Source: Tritrichomonas musculus
Taxonomy: Eukaryota > Parabasalia > Tritrichomonadida > Tritrichomonadidae
Length of the DNA: 64,000 nt
Assembly (NCBI GenBank): GCA_039105265.1
Contig: JAPFFF010000007.1
Coordinates: 4,092,001 to 4,156,000 of the forward strand
Direction of reading: 5' to 3'
A program made the translations under genes and the position numbers. This document shows, one piece after another, positions 35,951 to 44,980 of the stretch; position 1 is the first letter of the stretch, and every line of letters begins with the position of its first letter. Below the pieces are notes generated by a model. The model was not told where the DNA came from, made no database searches, and saw nothing but the letters and a program-made list of their open reading frames with translations.

Positions 35951-36718
35951 TTATGATTGCATTGTGGTTGTGAAATATTTGTCCACAGCTGTGTGAAAAT
36001 CATTAAGGCATGATCTTTTGATGGTAATCCTGGTACCACCTACAGTGACATCATCCCCTTTGAACATAGCTTTGGCCATTCGCTTGATATCTTCATTCGG
36101 GGTCATTGCGATGGGTAGGTCATCAATAAATATCCAGCGCTTCTTCTTATCTTTATATATCCTACTGACCTGCCTCCATGAATGCTTGTTGCGACGAACG
36201 AGATGGAGTACCACAGAATCCTTATCTTTGGGAAGATCCTCAAGCCATATCATATATCGGTAGCTATTTTTGTGATCCTTGGGGACAGCCCTTGTAGTGA
36301 GGTCATTGATTTTGTTATTCATCTGCTCGCGTTGCTGAGAAGCTAGTGAATCCAATAATTGCATGACATCCCATGCATATGATGGTGATGCCCACATTGC
36401 AATATGATTGACCAGCAATCGGTGAACATACATACCCTTCAAATCATTTGACAAATTGGGTCTATCTTCATACAATTTCTGGTCTGGTAGAATTCTACCG
36501 GACCCACTTTCGAGCAATTCCTGTGTTGATTTGTTATCAAACCAATGGCGAATCTGTTTCTTGGAATTACATGCAACGAGAATGCTTTGAGCTTGGTACA
36601 TATCATCCTTAATGGAATGTATCAAACGGAGCTTCTCATTATACTGGATGAATTCATATTCGGTATCGATTGGTTCGACAACAGCTGACACTGATGTGTT
36701 TGTCCCAGTTGATTCCAT
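35951..36718 (-). CDS. KilA-N / DUF3627-type DNA-binding protein
   Basis: 255 aa; KilA-N-like core with DDMYQAQSILVACNSKKQ and GMYVHRLLVNHIAMWASPSY, then the DUF3627-like YMIWLED...LHLVRRNKHSWR...LPIAMTPNEDI...IKRSCLNDFHTA. Likely a regulator binding element DNA. Nearly identical to 46299-47066. A palindrome at 36481-36504 (GGTAGAATTCTACC core, type A) codes the residues SGRILPD inside the linker. ATTTTTTATC box at 36728-36737. Confidence 0.87.
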   Translation of the reverse strand: MESTGTNTSVSAVVEPIDTEYEFIQYNEKLRLIHSIKDDMYQAQSILVACNSKKQIRHWFDNKSTQELLESGSGRILPDQKLYEDRPNLSNDLKGMYVHRLLVNHIAMWASPSYAWDVMQLLDSLASQQREQMNNKINDLTTRAVPKDHKNSYRYMIWLEDLPKDKDSVVLHLVRRNKHSWRQVSRIYKDKKKRWIFIDDLPIAMTPNEDIKRMAKAMFKGDDVTVGGTRITIKRSCLNDFHTAVDKYFTTTMQS

Positions 36719-36727
36719 TTGGAATTC

Positions 36728-36737
36728 GATAAAAAAT
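36728..36737 (-). promoter_or_regulatory. ATTTTTTATC box (set I) before KilA-N
   Basis: Nine bases before the start codon, as in Pol-E (46280-46289) and Pol-B (3689-3698). Confidence 0.5.
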
Positions 36738-36817
36738 TGAGTTGCATTGCGAACTAGCTAGTTATTACATCATATGGAGTTGAGTCCAAAAATATAAATG
36801 CGAATGTGATTGAGAAC

Positions 36818-37120
36818 TCACGCATATTCATATGAGAATCTGAGTATTTTCAATAGCATCTTGATGCGTCCCAAATCGAGTTCCTTGCGATCATAGCTAT
36901 CACCATCTATGATTTTGGTTCGGAGGGATTCCAAATCGGTTTCGAAATTTGATATTGTGTCGATGAGATCGTCCATGAAATCATCGTCGTTGTGGTAGTC
37001 GAATGCAAGGGATTTCCATTGGGGGTATTTCTTGAGGATGACGCGTTCGAGGTAATCGAGTTTGACACCATTAGCTTCGACAGTGGAGAGTTGTGGCATG
37101 GCAGTAGTTGTTGAATTCAT
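36818..37120 (-). CDS. 100-aa TIR-proximal protein
   Basis: The ATG at 37120 (MNSTTTAMPQL) is preferred: an ATTTTTTATC box (37130-37139) sits 10 bases upstream, and the same start is kept in Pol-E (45886). Helical, acidic (YHNDDDFMDDLIDTI). Only found in the G+C-richer subfamily; first gene from the right end. Function unknown. Confidence 0.7.
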   Translation of the reverse strand: MNSTTTAMPQLSTVEANGVKLDYLERVILKKYPQWKSLAFDYHNDDDFMDDLIDTISNFETDLESLRTKIIDGDSYDRKELDLGRIKMLLKILRFSYEYA

Positions 37121-37182
37121 TTCTAACTGGATAAAAAATCGAATTGATTCGAGAATCGCGTTATTTATGGAATTCAGTATGG

Positions 37183-37399
37183 GCCATAAGTGGTCCATAG
37201 GTGGGCCATAAGTGGGCTATTTTTGGAATTTGTATGGGCCCGAATATGGGCGTTTTATAAGCGTTTTGGGGTAGTATGCGGTATGGGTCCCATATGTGGA
37301 TTTTGAATTTTAACCCGAATATGGGCCCAAAAATGGGCCATTTATAGGCGTTTTAAGTGGATTCTATCTGACCTGGATTATTGATACACTATCACTACT
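37183..37399 (-). repeat. Pol-D right terminal inverted repeat
   Basis: 217 bp, inverse of 12648-12864 with one difference; terminus ATCACTACT at 37391-37399. Confidence 0.95.
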
Positions 37400-37405
37400 G
37401 AGTGA
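37400..37405. repeat. Target site duplication of Pol-D, right copy (GAGTGA)
   Basis: Matches 12642-12647 exactly. Confidence 0.95.
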
Positions 37406-37465
37406 ATGTTTCACCTGAGTTTGTTGTGAGTGTTTCGACTAAACTATTCATGTTATTCCTTTCGT

Positions 37466-37473
37466 TATCGTTA
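37466..37473 (-). promoter_or_regulatory. TAACGATA box upstream of the Pol-C KilA-N gene
   Basis: Fifteen bases before an ATG at 37451. Trichomonas vaginalis core promoters are reported to use a MYB-recognition element of this sequence. Not seen before other genes here. Confidence 0.4.
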
Positions 37474-38230
37474 AAAAGTTATTATTAAATAAAATTAAAT
37501 GAGTTTGAAAATCATCGAAATCATCAATGAAAATGGGTGTGCCCAAAATAGGGCGGACCACTTTACTATTCAAAATCGATACCTAAAATGAATGTTTGGA
37601 GACACTTGTTTCTGACTCTTCAAAATCAGACCTAAAATGAATGGTTTCACCAATGTTTTGAAAATCATCGAAATCATCAATGAAAATGCGAGTGCGCGAT
37701 TTTACGCGGTCGTCAAATCCTTCAAAATCGATACCTAAAATGAACCTCAAATGCACATACTTCTGGTTGATCAAATTTACTTCTAAAATGATATTTAGAT
37801 TCTACATTATCTGCGCTTTAATTTGATATGTGATTCGTCGAAATTGATTGAGTATTCGTTGAGATATGGTCTTCAGAAAATTGGTGCCAAAATCCTATAT
37901 TTTTCCATATCCGGGAAAGGTGAAATGTTTTGACCTTGGCGGTTAAGGTGAATTAAATTGACCTTATAACCGTCGAAAACGATATCCCAAATCTATCGTC
38001 AAAACCGCTCTATCTGCTTCCTATACTGAGTTAGCGTCTCCAAGCCAAAAAGTGACACTCTCTTAAAAATAAATCCCTATATGGACTCATGTTGATGTCT
38101 GGCCAGACACGGCTCAGTGGTAAGTCGTATCTATGGTAATCCGGAGTACCTGGTTCGATTCTGCTACGGACCGTTTTAATTTGTAAAATTCTTCATATTC
38201 TTCTGAGAGGTTCCGTATATGATCTCGTCC

Positions 38231-38481
38231 CTAGATGATGTTCGCTAATGCGTTCCGGTCGTGCTAGGTTGAAAGAAGAGCCATTATAATTCCACATCTA
38301 GATGATGTTCGCTAATGCGTTCCGGTCGTGCTAGGTTGAAAGAAGAGTTATAATGGTTCCACATCTAGACGATGTTCGCTAATGCGTTCCGGTCGTGCTA
38401 GGTTGAAAGAAGAGTTATAATGGTTCCACATCTAGACGATGTTCGCTAATGCGTTCCGGTCGTGCTAGGGTGAAAGAAAGG
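38231..38481 (+). repeat. Four tandem copies of a 67-bp hairpin unit
   Basis: Copies begin at 38231, 38298, 38365 and 38432 (last one shortened). Each can fold with CTAGACGA pairing to TCGT-G-CTAG around an inner CGC-TAAT-GCG. In the first two copies a C is T, turning C-G into T-G and keeping the pair. The array is flanked by an inverted repeat, TTCCGTATATGA (38211-38222) and its complement at 38482-38493. Confidence 0.85.
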
Positions 38482-38669
38482 TCATATACGGAATTCTTTC
38501 TTCTTCTTCAATTCCCAGGTGGAGATACATTTATGGTTTCCTCCAAGGACCGGTCCGTTACTGATTTTGAATGCACTACATCTCCACCTGAGAACCCTTT
38601 TTGCACCGAGAAACTGAATTAGTATCTTTCGATAAGTTGAATCATTTTCAAATATTTTTAAAATTTTTA

Positions 38670-39245
38670 ATGCATATGAAATATATGAGCGATAAAACTA
38701 TTGAATACATTCCATTGAAGGGATTTGAAAACGATTACGAAATCATGAATGAATACCCATTCACTATCAGACGAAAACTCGATGGATATGAAATAAGTGA
38801 ATGTGATGATGGTAAGGGATATATTCGAGTTCATTTGAATTGTGAACCTTTCAGAAAACATCAATTGATAGCTCAACAATTCATCCCCAATGATGATCCA
38901 GAACATAAAACTCAAGTTGATCACAGAAATAAGCATCGAGATGATAATCATATTGAAAATCTTCGTTGGGTTACTCCTTCACAGAATCATGAAAATCAAA
39001 CATCTAACAATGGGGTCGTATATGAATTCGTTGATGAATTACCATTAGATGTAATACCTATCATATTATATAAACAATGGGAGTTCGAATCATACTTCAT
39101 GGATTCAAATGGAGATGTATGGTATGATAATGGAGCTCAATTTCGTAAATTATATGTAGGTAAGAAGAATACCATTAATATTGTAGATATATATCATAAA
39201 CGTCACCAAATAAGTATTGATGCTCTGAGACGTGAATTCCTCTAA
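38670..39245 (+). CDS. HNH homing-type endonuclease with NUMOD4-like start
   Basis: 191 aa from the ATG at 38670 (38685 is an alternative). N-terminal IEYIPLKGFENDYEIMNEYP resembles NUMOD4 domains; then HQLIAQQFIPN, VDHRNKHRDDNHIENLRWVT and NHENQ give the HNH nuclease motif of phage and large-virus homing endonucleases. The C-terminal 70 residues are not recognised. As a free-standing gene it may be a selfish gene carried by Pol-C, cutting related elements and promoting gene exchange. Confidence 0.88.
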   Translation: MHMKYMSDKTIEYIPLKGFENDYEIMNEYPFTIRRKLDGYEISECDDGKGYIRVHLNCEPFRKHQLIAQQFIPNDDPEHKTQVDHRNKHRDDNHIENLRWVTPSQNHENQTSNNGVVYEFVDELPLDVIPIILYKQWEFESYFMDSNGDVWYDNGAQFRKLYVGKKNTINIVDIYHKRHQISIDALRREFL

Positions 39246-39288
39246 AAATATCAATGATTATGATGAGGAATTCATTCATTTTTTGATT

Positions 39289-42200
39289 TTAGGATTTGAA
39301 TAGAGAAAGAGTCGTTTCATTTATTTTTGCTGTGACCACACCAACTATTGATCTTTGAATTTTACACGATAAACCAAAGTCTTCATCCAAGATCTTTCCG
39401 TTATAGAGAATTACGTCACCAATTTGATAGAGATTTGCATCATCAACTGTGAATAGAAAGTCTCCATGAGAAGCAAATTTGATACATCCATTTTCAGCAT
39501 CCACTTCTGTAATCACTCCAACGAACTCTTTATAGGATCCATTGATTACTACACTACAAATGCAATCAGTTGAATCGTTAGCAGTGGAACTAATGAAGGA
39601 TCCGTTAACATATTTATATACATGTCCACTCATGAATACAGGCTTTCCTGCAACGAAATCAGATATGTTTTGACCTGCTTCGATTGGACAGTAGTGAGTG
39701 ATTGTATTTGAACCATTGGATGTAATTGTACCGTTAACATTTAAATTAGAATCAATTTTTGTATTTCTTGCAGTACCAAACATTTGAAAAGATTGAAATT
39801 TATAACCGTCAACATATATATGCAATTCACCTGTATTAGCATATTTTGCAGATTTATATTCAAAATCAGTATTATATACATCATTATATCCAAAACTAAT
39901 TGAAGTAATAACATTAGCATCAACAGAACTATAAAATTTAGCTATATTACTTGATGGACTAGTTATTTCTAATAAACTATTTTTCTTTACATATTTATTA
40001 TCGGATTCACTCTTCAGTGCAAAGTTATCATTCACATATTTCACCGATGTAATCATATCATTATTCACAGGTTGGTTGCTGATTAATGTGATAGATGCAT
40101 CATATATATTAGTCAATGTATCATCCGTGGCTCTCAATGAGACAATACGTGTAACTACACGAATATCTATCGATTCACTTGACTCACTACTTACTGATTT
40201 GTATATGAGATTTCCACTCTTTCGTCCAGAATAAGTATATTCAGCTTCTTCATATGTTGTATCATCAGCATTTCGTTTGAACTTTACGATAATATTTTTA
40301 GTTGTTAATACTTTCCTTACATCATCATCTGGGATTACACAACCACTATCATTCTGTGTACATTGAAATGTGATTTGTTCTGGACTTTCATCAACAACAT
40401 TCAAGTCTTTTATAAAAGGTGATTCGATTTGAGCTCTAATGAAATTATATGCTATTGGATTACTGCTATGTGATGCACTTACCGATGCATATACAATTTG
40501 TCCATCATCATGACGCCATATTATTGAATCAATTCGTTTACCATTGCTATCATACCTGTCCATGCTGTCAAAAGTGCTAGTAGAACCAGTTGGTTTAAAT
40601 ATTACATCAATATGCATTATATCATCATCTTGATTATCACCCCAATTAACATCAAATACCAAATGAACTCCAGCATTGGGTAGCTTAGGGGTAATATATG
40701 CACCCTCATATAAGTTTGCTGGATATTCAATACTCAATTCAGTGCCATATAATGCAGTACTCAGTGTAGATTCATTAACCAAATCTGTTGGTACCTCAGG
40801 GATATCTGTTTTGAGAGCATACTTTCCATCAGCCACATCCTTGGTCTCATACTTATCTAATTCATAAGCCAATTCATCTTCGTCAACAAACTTCTCATCA
40901 GCCTGGGCACTAGTGTAATATGGTGTCAAATCAACTGGTTCAGGAATATCTGTTTTCAAAGCAAAATTAGTTTTTACGAAATTCATATTTGGAATACAAT
41001 ATTCATCATAAACTTCAAGCTTGTATGAATAACATACTGATTCTAGATCGACAACATAGTTATCATTATATCTGAATGTTCCACCATAATAGAAATAATA
41101 TATAGAAAAAGTATTTTCACCTTTCTTGTAATGATAATATTCCGAGTCTTCACTATCATACAAATATTCTCCTGAAATATCTTCATTATTACAAGAGCCT
41201 TTCACTATTAATGATGATTTCTTTAATATTTTGCATAAATCTCCATCCAAATTTGCAATATTTGTTCTTTTATCCTCATCATTTGTTGTTCCATTTACGA
41301 AGTGGGTAGTGATTGATAATTCTTGAGTTATATTTTCGGTTGATAATATGTCTTCTTTCTTTACATATGATTCTAAAGCAGTACTCAAAGCAGATTCATT
41401 AACCAAATTCTCTGGCATTTTTGGGATCTCATTCAACCAATTTGTTTTATGGTTTTCAATGAGTTTCTTGATAGCAGCTGCAGACATCAATTGCTTATTC
41501 GTTAACGTTTCACCTAAACCTAATTCAGAATTCTCAACTTTGGTTGTATACTTGATTCTAACTGATAATGGTTCATGACTTCCCATGGTGATAATCATTA
41601 AATATGGATCTTCGAAAGTAATTTCATAAAGTGACCCATTTGATGACTCATTTGATGTGAAACTCTTATCTTCATTGATGGAATATGTATTTAACTTGAT
41701 TACTTCACCCTCATTGTCCACTTTGGTTTCAACTTCTAATGTACCTTTCAATGTATCAGTATAATATCTGTGACAATGTTTCTCATTTGGGATCTCAATA
41801 ATGGTATCGACATATGTCAATTCTTTAATGATTTCTCTTGATTGATTCACAGATTTGTCCCTAACGACTTCATCAATATCTTCTAATTCTATTCCATCAT
41901 CTTTATCAGCATCTTTGGCAAATGATAGTTTAGAAAGACCTTTAATTCCATCAATAGAGATTTGCAATAGATCTCCAGCACCGACTTTCCCAAATGTGAA
42001 TACAGATGATCCAATGTTAACGAACTTGCCGGCAATGTAATCAAACCAGCTGAATTTAGGTTGCATGTCATCAAATTCTTTCTGCAAACGATTACAATAT
42101 TTCTCCAAAGATGATATGTCGTTAACAGCTATATCAACAACATTCCCTAACGAATTCAATTCAAAGATATGTGATTCAATATTCTCTCCAATGACTATTC

Positions 42201-43824
42201 CAGATGTTTGGATATTGAAGTTTGTCATCAATGTTGTGCAAGATTCCGGTCTAGGTGATACAGAATAGTAACCCGTTGAAGCTAGAAACTCGAATGTATT
42301 GCCACCTGGGTATTCAATATTTTCATCAATTGGGATGTTGAATTCTGGATCAGCCATCATGTAAACTCTCAAATTATCAGAATCTGTTTCAATAAATGAT
42401 TCAAAACGGTAAGGGATATATTCAAAATAGTTGTCGGTTTTGATCTCATATGTATGCTCATGCTTCCATGAATATTTGAATCCAATGATGAATTCATAAG
42501 TATGTCCATCAAGGGTTAATGTAGCAGAATAGTCTCCACTCTTATCTTCATTGCATCCAAACCATACACGCCAGACATCATCGGTTTCATCTGGATCACC
42601 CATTCTAGTATTGGAACTATATGTTATCATACCCTTGTCAAGCATCATCTTTAATGGATTCTCGGATTCAAAATTGATTAGACCCTTCAAAGCAAATATG
42701 TTAGCAGCATTCTTCTTGATTGAAATGTATGGAATATCTCTATTCAAGGATCCATATGAATTCTCTTTATGCATCTTCAGTGGAATGTTAACGCTATAAT
42801 TGGTGCCAATCCATTTACCTCCAGATTTAGTAAGCTTGTAATGAGTCCCAAATACGTTATCATGAAGCTCGAATGTCTGTCCTTCAATGAGTGAATTGAA
42901 TGAATCGGAATCAGGATTATATCCCCAGTCAGCATAATATAAACCATTTGCAGTATCCAAATTGTAATCCCCGATTGACTTGATTGTATAGAAATCTGGT
43001 AAAGGAGACCTATAGAGTTTGAAGCAATTGTCAGCATCAATGAGATTACACTTGAGATTCATTAATGTATCGTTACCTCCATCGCTTTGTGATTCTTTAA
43101 TAATTGCAATTTGATGCATTTTCCCAACGAATTTGATCTTTATGAATCCATCAGTATATAGTTCAAATGGGTCATAGATTGCAGATTTCGACATGTATAT
43201 TCGAGGTTTTGATTCATTGCTGACGTACTTCAATTGATATTTGGAATCGCTTTGTGAATCTGTGATGTATTCAATAATGGGATTCGTGAATCTACTTTGG
43301 GTGTCACATGAAATATAAGCATTCTCAATTTCAAGATTCTTTGGAAAGATGATCTCAAAGACTTGTCCACTTACAGATCCAGAGTAATCAATCTCAAGAA
43401 TGTTGTATGTTGAACTGTCCTGAGAATCCGAATCACTTAATTTATGGATATTATTTGCATCGATAATGAATTCATCACAACCTTCTTCATAAGTCATTAC
43501 ACTTTCAATAGCAGATGGAGGAGCATTCTCTAAAGTTGAAATTCTATCTTCATGGTCAGCAAGTTTGGTCCCATGTGTATCGATAGCAGTTCGATGTGAT
43601 TGAATGTCGTTAGTGATATCAGTCAATGCTTTCCCAAATGTTTCGAAACATTCTTTGACACTTTGAGGTTCACCATATTCTTCACCAAAGAAGATTTTAC
43701 AACTACCATCGATTGTTGCATCACCTTTAACATGAATTGAATCAAATATTCCATCACCACCTTTGCCAGAACCTCCTATCAAGGCTCCATCTAATGCATT
43801 TTGTTTGGTTAATATTGCAGTCAT
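39289..43824 (-). CDS. Giant tail-fibre-like protein (1511 aa)
   Basis: N-terminus MTAILTKQNALDGALIGG with a collagen-like/trimer segment (IHVKGDATIDGSCKIFFGEE) and a short coiled coil (HGTKLADHEDRISTLENAPP), a long unique region (about 110-900), then the ALKTDIPEPVDLTPYYTSAQ repeats and the HLVFDVNWGDNQ middle domain shared with Pol-D, and a C-terminal head (ITHYCPIEAGQNISDF to LSLFKS) diverged from the others. A segment at about 40690-40960 has the base composition and wording of the Pol-D gene, inside an AT-rich gene: a sign of exchange. Expected role: attachment fibre. Confidence 0.72.
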   Translation of the reverse strand: MTAILTKQNALDGALIGGSGKGGDGIFDSIHVKGDATIDGSCKIFFGEEYGEPQSVKECFETFGKALTDITNDIQSHRTAIDTHGTKLADHEDRISTLENAPPSAIESVMTYEEGCDEFIIDANNIHKLSDSDSQDSSTYNILEIDYSGSVSGQVFEIIFPKNLEIENAYISCDTQSRFTNPIIEYITDSQSDSKYQLKYVSNESKPRIYMSKSAIYDPFELYTDGFIKIKFVGKMHQIAIIKESQSDGGNDTLMNLKCNLIDADNCFKLYRSPLPDFYTIKSIGDYNLDTANGLYYADWGYNPDSDSFNSLIEGQTFELHDNVFGTHYKLTKSGGKWIGTNYSVNIPLKMHKENSYGSLNRDIPYISIKKNAANIFALKGLINFESENPLKMMLDKGMITYSSNTRMGDPDETDDVWRVWFGCNEDKSGDYSATLTLDGHTYEFIIGFKYSWKHEHTYEIKTDNYFEYIPYRFESFIETDSDNLRVYMMADPEFNIPIDENIEYPGGNTFEFLASTGYYSVSPRPESCTTLMTNFNIQTSGIVIGENIESHIFELNSLGNVVDIAVNDISSLEKYCNRLQKEFDDMQPKFSWFDYIAGKFVNIGSSVFTFGKVGAGDLLQISIDGIKGLSKLSFAKDADKDDGIELEDIDEVVRDKSVNQSREIIKELTYVDTIIEIPNEKHCHRYYTDTLKGTLEVETKVDNEGEVIKLNTYSINEDKSFTSNESSNGSLYEITFEDPYLMIITMGSHEPLSVRIKYTTKVENSELGLGETLTNKQLMSAAAIKKLIENHKTNWLNEIPKMPENLVNESALSTALESYVKKEDILSTENITQELSITTHFVNGTTNDEDKRTNIANLDGDLCKILKKSSLIVKGSCNNEDISGEYLYDSEDSEYYHYKKGENTFSIYYFYYGGTFRYNDNYVVDLESVCYSYKLEVYDEYCIPNMNFVKTNFALKTDIPEPVDLTPYYTSAQADEKFVDEDELAYELDKYETKDVADGKYALKTDIPEVPTDLVNESTLSTALYGTELSIEYPANLYEGAYITPKLPNAGVHLVFDVNWGDNQDDDIMHIDVIFKPTGSTSTFDSMDRYDSNGKRIDSIIWRHDDGQIVYASVSASHSSNPIAYNFIRAQIESPFIKDLNVVDESPEQITFQCTQNDSGCVIPDDDVRKVLTTKNIIVKFKRNADDTTYEEAEYTYSGRKSGNLIYKSVSSESSESIDIRVVTRIVSLRATDDTLTNIYDASITLISNQPVNNDMITSVKYVNDNFALKSESDNKYVKKNSLLEITSPSSNIAKFYSSVDANVITSISFGYNDVYNTDFEYKSAKYANTGELHIYVDGYKFQSFQMFGTARNTKIDSNLNVNGTITSNGSNTITHYCPIEAGQNISDFVAGKPVFMSGHVYKYVNGSFISSTANDSTDCICSVVINGSYKEFVGVITEVDAENGCIKFASHGDFLFTVDDANLYQIGDVILYNGKILDEDFGLSCKIQRSIVGVVTAKINETTLSLFKS

Positions 43825-43884
43825 TTATCTTAATGTTAAACTATTTTGCACTATACATCTCAATTAATTTTATGTTAATCCAAA

Positions 43885-44859
43885 ATGAGTGGTTTATTTG
43901 GAGGAAGACATCCACCAGGTACAGGTTCAAACAGACGAAATCCATCTGGAACAAACAATAATTCATCAGGAACAAACAATAATCCATACAGCTTCCAATC
44001 ATCAAACAATAATGGGTTCAAATTCCCATCTAACAACAACTCCCAACCATCAAACAATAACAATAACAATAATTATTTCAATTTAGATGAATTTTATGAT
44101 CCTTCAATGGATTTCAATAAAAATATGGTTAATACCAAAACAATGAGTCAGAATGGAAATCAATTACAAGCTACATTAACAGAGCCAAATCAGAATGCAT
44201 TACAAGTTATTGAACATAATAGTGATAACAATAAAGTAGTTGCATTAGCACATATTCAAGCCAATGCTAAACATGATGAAGATATTCTGAAAGATAATCA
44301 AAATAATCGTCAATTCCAATTGGCCCAAACTGCTAACAACAACTATCCTCAAAATCTTCAAGCATATACAAATCACCAGAATGCAATGCATAAAAATGAA
44401 ATGGAAAAATATAAGAAAAGATCAACTACGATTGCAAGTTTAGATAACTCAGCTTATCTTGAAAGTGTTCACAATTACTTTAAGCAAATGTGTTTGAATC
44501 AAGGTATTGAGCTAGATAATCCTCATTTGATGCTCACTAGTGGTCATACAGGATTGTTTACAGAGCCAGAATTAAATGCCCATTGTTACAAGAGATCAAT
44601 GATATTTTATGGTGTTGCCTCATATGATCACGAAGATTCGAAAGTAACAATATATTATATTGATGGCCATAGACCTGATGTCATCAAATTAGGGAAAGGC
44701 TATTATCCATCATTCTCAAAATGCCGAAATTATAAAGATATACTTTTGGTTAGATTTGGAATAGACCCATTGGTCAAGAAACCTGGTAAAATTGAAATTT
44801 GTTCAGAATGGAAATGCAGTGATTTGATTCCATGTGACATTCCATGCAACATTGTATGA
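43885..44859 (+). CDS. 324-aa protein with Asn/Ser-rich N-terminus
   Basis: Asn/Ser/Pro-rich disordered first 75 residues (SSNNNGFKFPSNNNSQPSNN), a Gln/Asn/Ala helical middle (LAHIQANAKHDEDILKDNQN) and a compact C-terminal domain (YLESVHNYFKQMCLNQGIEL ... YYIDGHRPDVIKLGKGYYP) ending Cys-rich (CSEWKCSDLIPCDIPC). No family recognised. It is divergent from the fibre gene, 60 bases apart, and seems special to Pol-C in this window. Confidence 0.6.
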   Translation: MSGLFGGRHPPGTGSNRRNPSGTNNNSSGTNNNPYSFQSSNNNGFKFPSNNNSQPSNNNNNNNYFNLDEFYDPSMDFNKNMVNTKTMSQNGNQLQATLTEPNQNALQVIEHNSDNNKVVALAHIQANAKHDEDILKDNQNNRQFQLAQTANNNYPQNLQAYTNHQNAMHKNEMEKYKKRSTTIASLDNSAYLESVHNYFKQMCLNQGIELDNPHLMLTSGHTGLFTEPELNAHCYKRSMIFYGVASYDHEDSKVTIYYIDGHRPDVIKLGKGYYPSFSKCRNYKDILLVRFGIDPLVKKPGKIEICSEWKCSDLIPCDIPCNIV

Positions 44860-44980
44860 GTACATGTTTATCCAGCATTGATGTTATGAAAGAAATTTGT
44901 TCAAATAGATGCAAGGGTTTCATAAATGAAATATTTTGATTTAAGAATCGGTTATCATTATTTTTAATGTCGACACAAAG

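Larger units (their letters stand above)
12648..37399. mobile_element. Pol-D: complete-looking Maverick/Polinton, 24.75 kb
   Basis: Both termini, both target duplications, and terminal inverted repeats of 217 bp that differ at a single base are present. It carries polymerase B, DDE integrase, packaging ATPase, major capsid protein, fibre, KilA-N and about a dozen others, all with long open frames. It looks whole or nearly so (at most about one break), and the near-identical TIRs mean a recent insertion. Its target was a KilA-N gene of Pol-C. No adenain-like protease, common in the family, was recognised. Confidence 0.95.
37406..38669. other. Noncoding region of Pol-C with several repeat types
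   Basis: The left 50 bases are the 5' end of the KilA-N gene and its TAACGATA box. From 37505 to about 37770 a segment of about 155 bases is duplicated (AAATCATCGAAATCATCAAT at 37511 and 37668; AAAATCGATACCTAAAATGA at 37570 and 37723). A pol III-like A box GGCTCAGTGGTA (38111-38122) and B box GGTTCGATTC (38152-38161) are followed by TTTT at 38174. Then come the 67-bp array and an inverted repeat, CAGGTGGAGAT/ATCTCCACCTG (38516-38526, 38580-38590). Confidence 0.6.

Noticed and set aside
38103-38173. Possible true tRNA gene (A box, B box, TTTT)
   Set aside because: Acceptor and T-stem pairs fail; the same is true of 2460-2533 and about 34990-35080. Kept only as pol III-like boxes.
38231-38481. 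Hammerhead ribozyme repeats
   Set aside because: GATGA and GAAA are present, but the required CUGANGA core and the cleavage-site stem are not.
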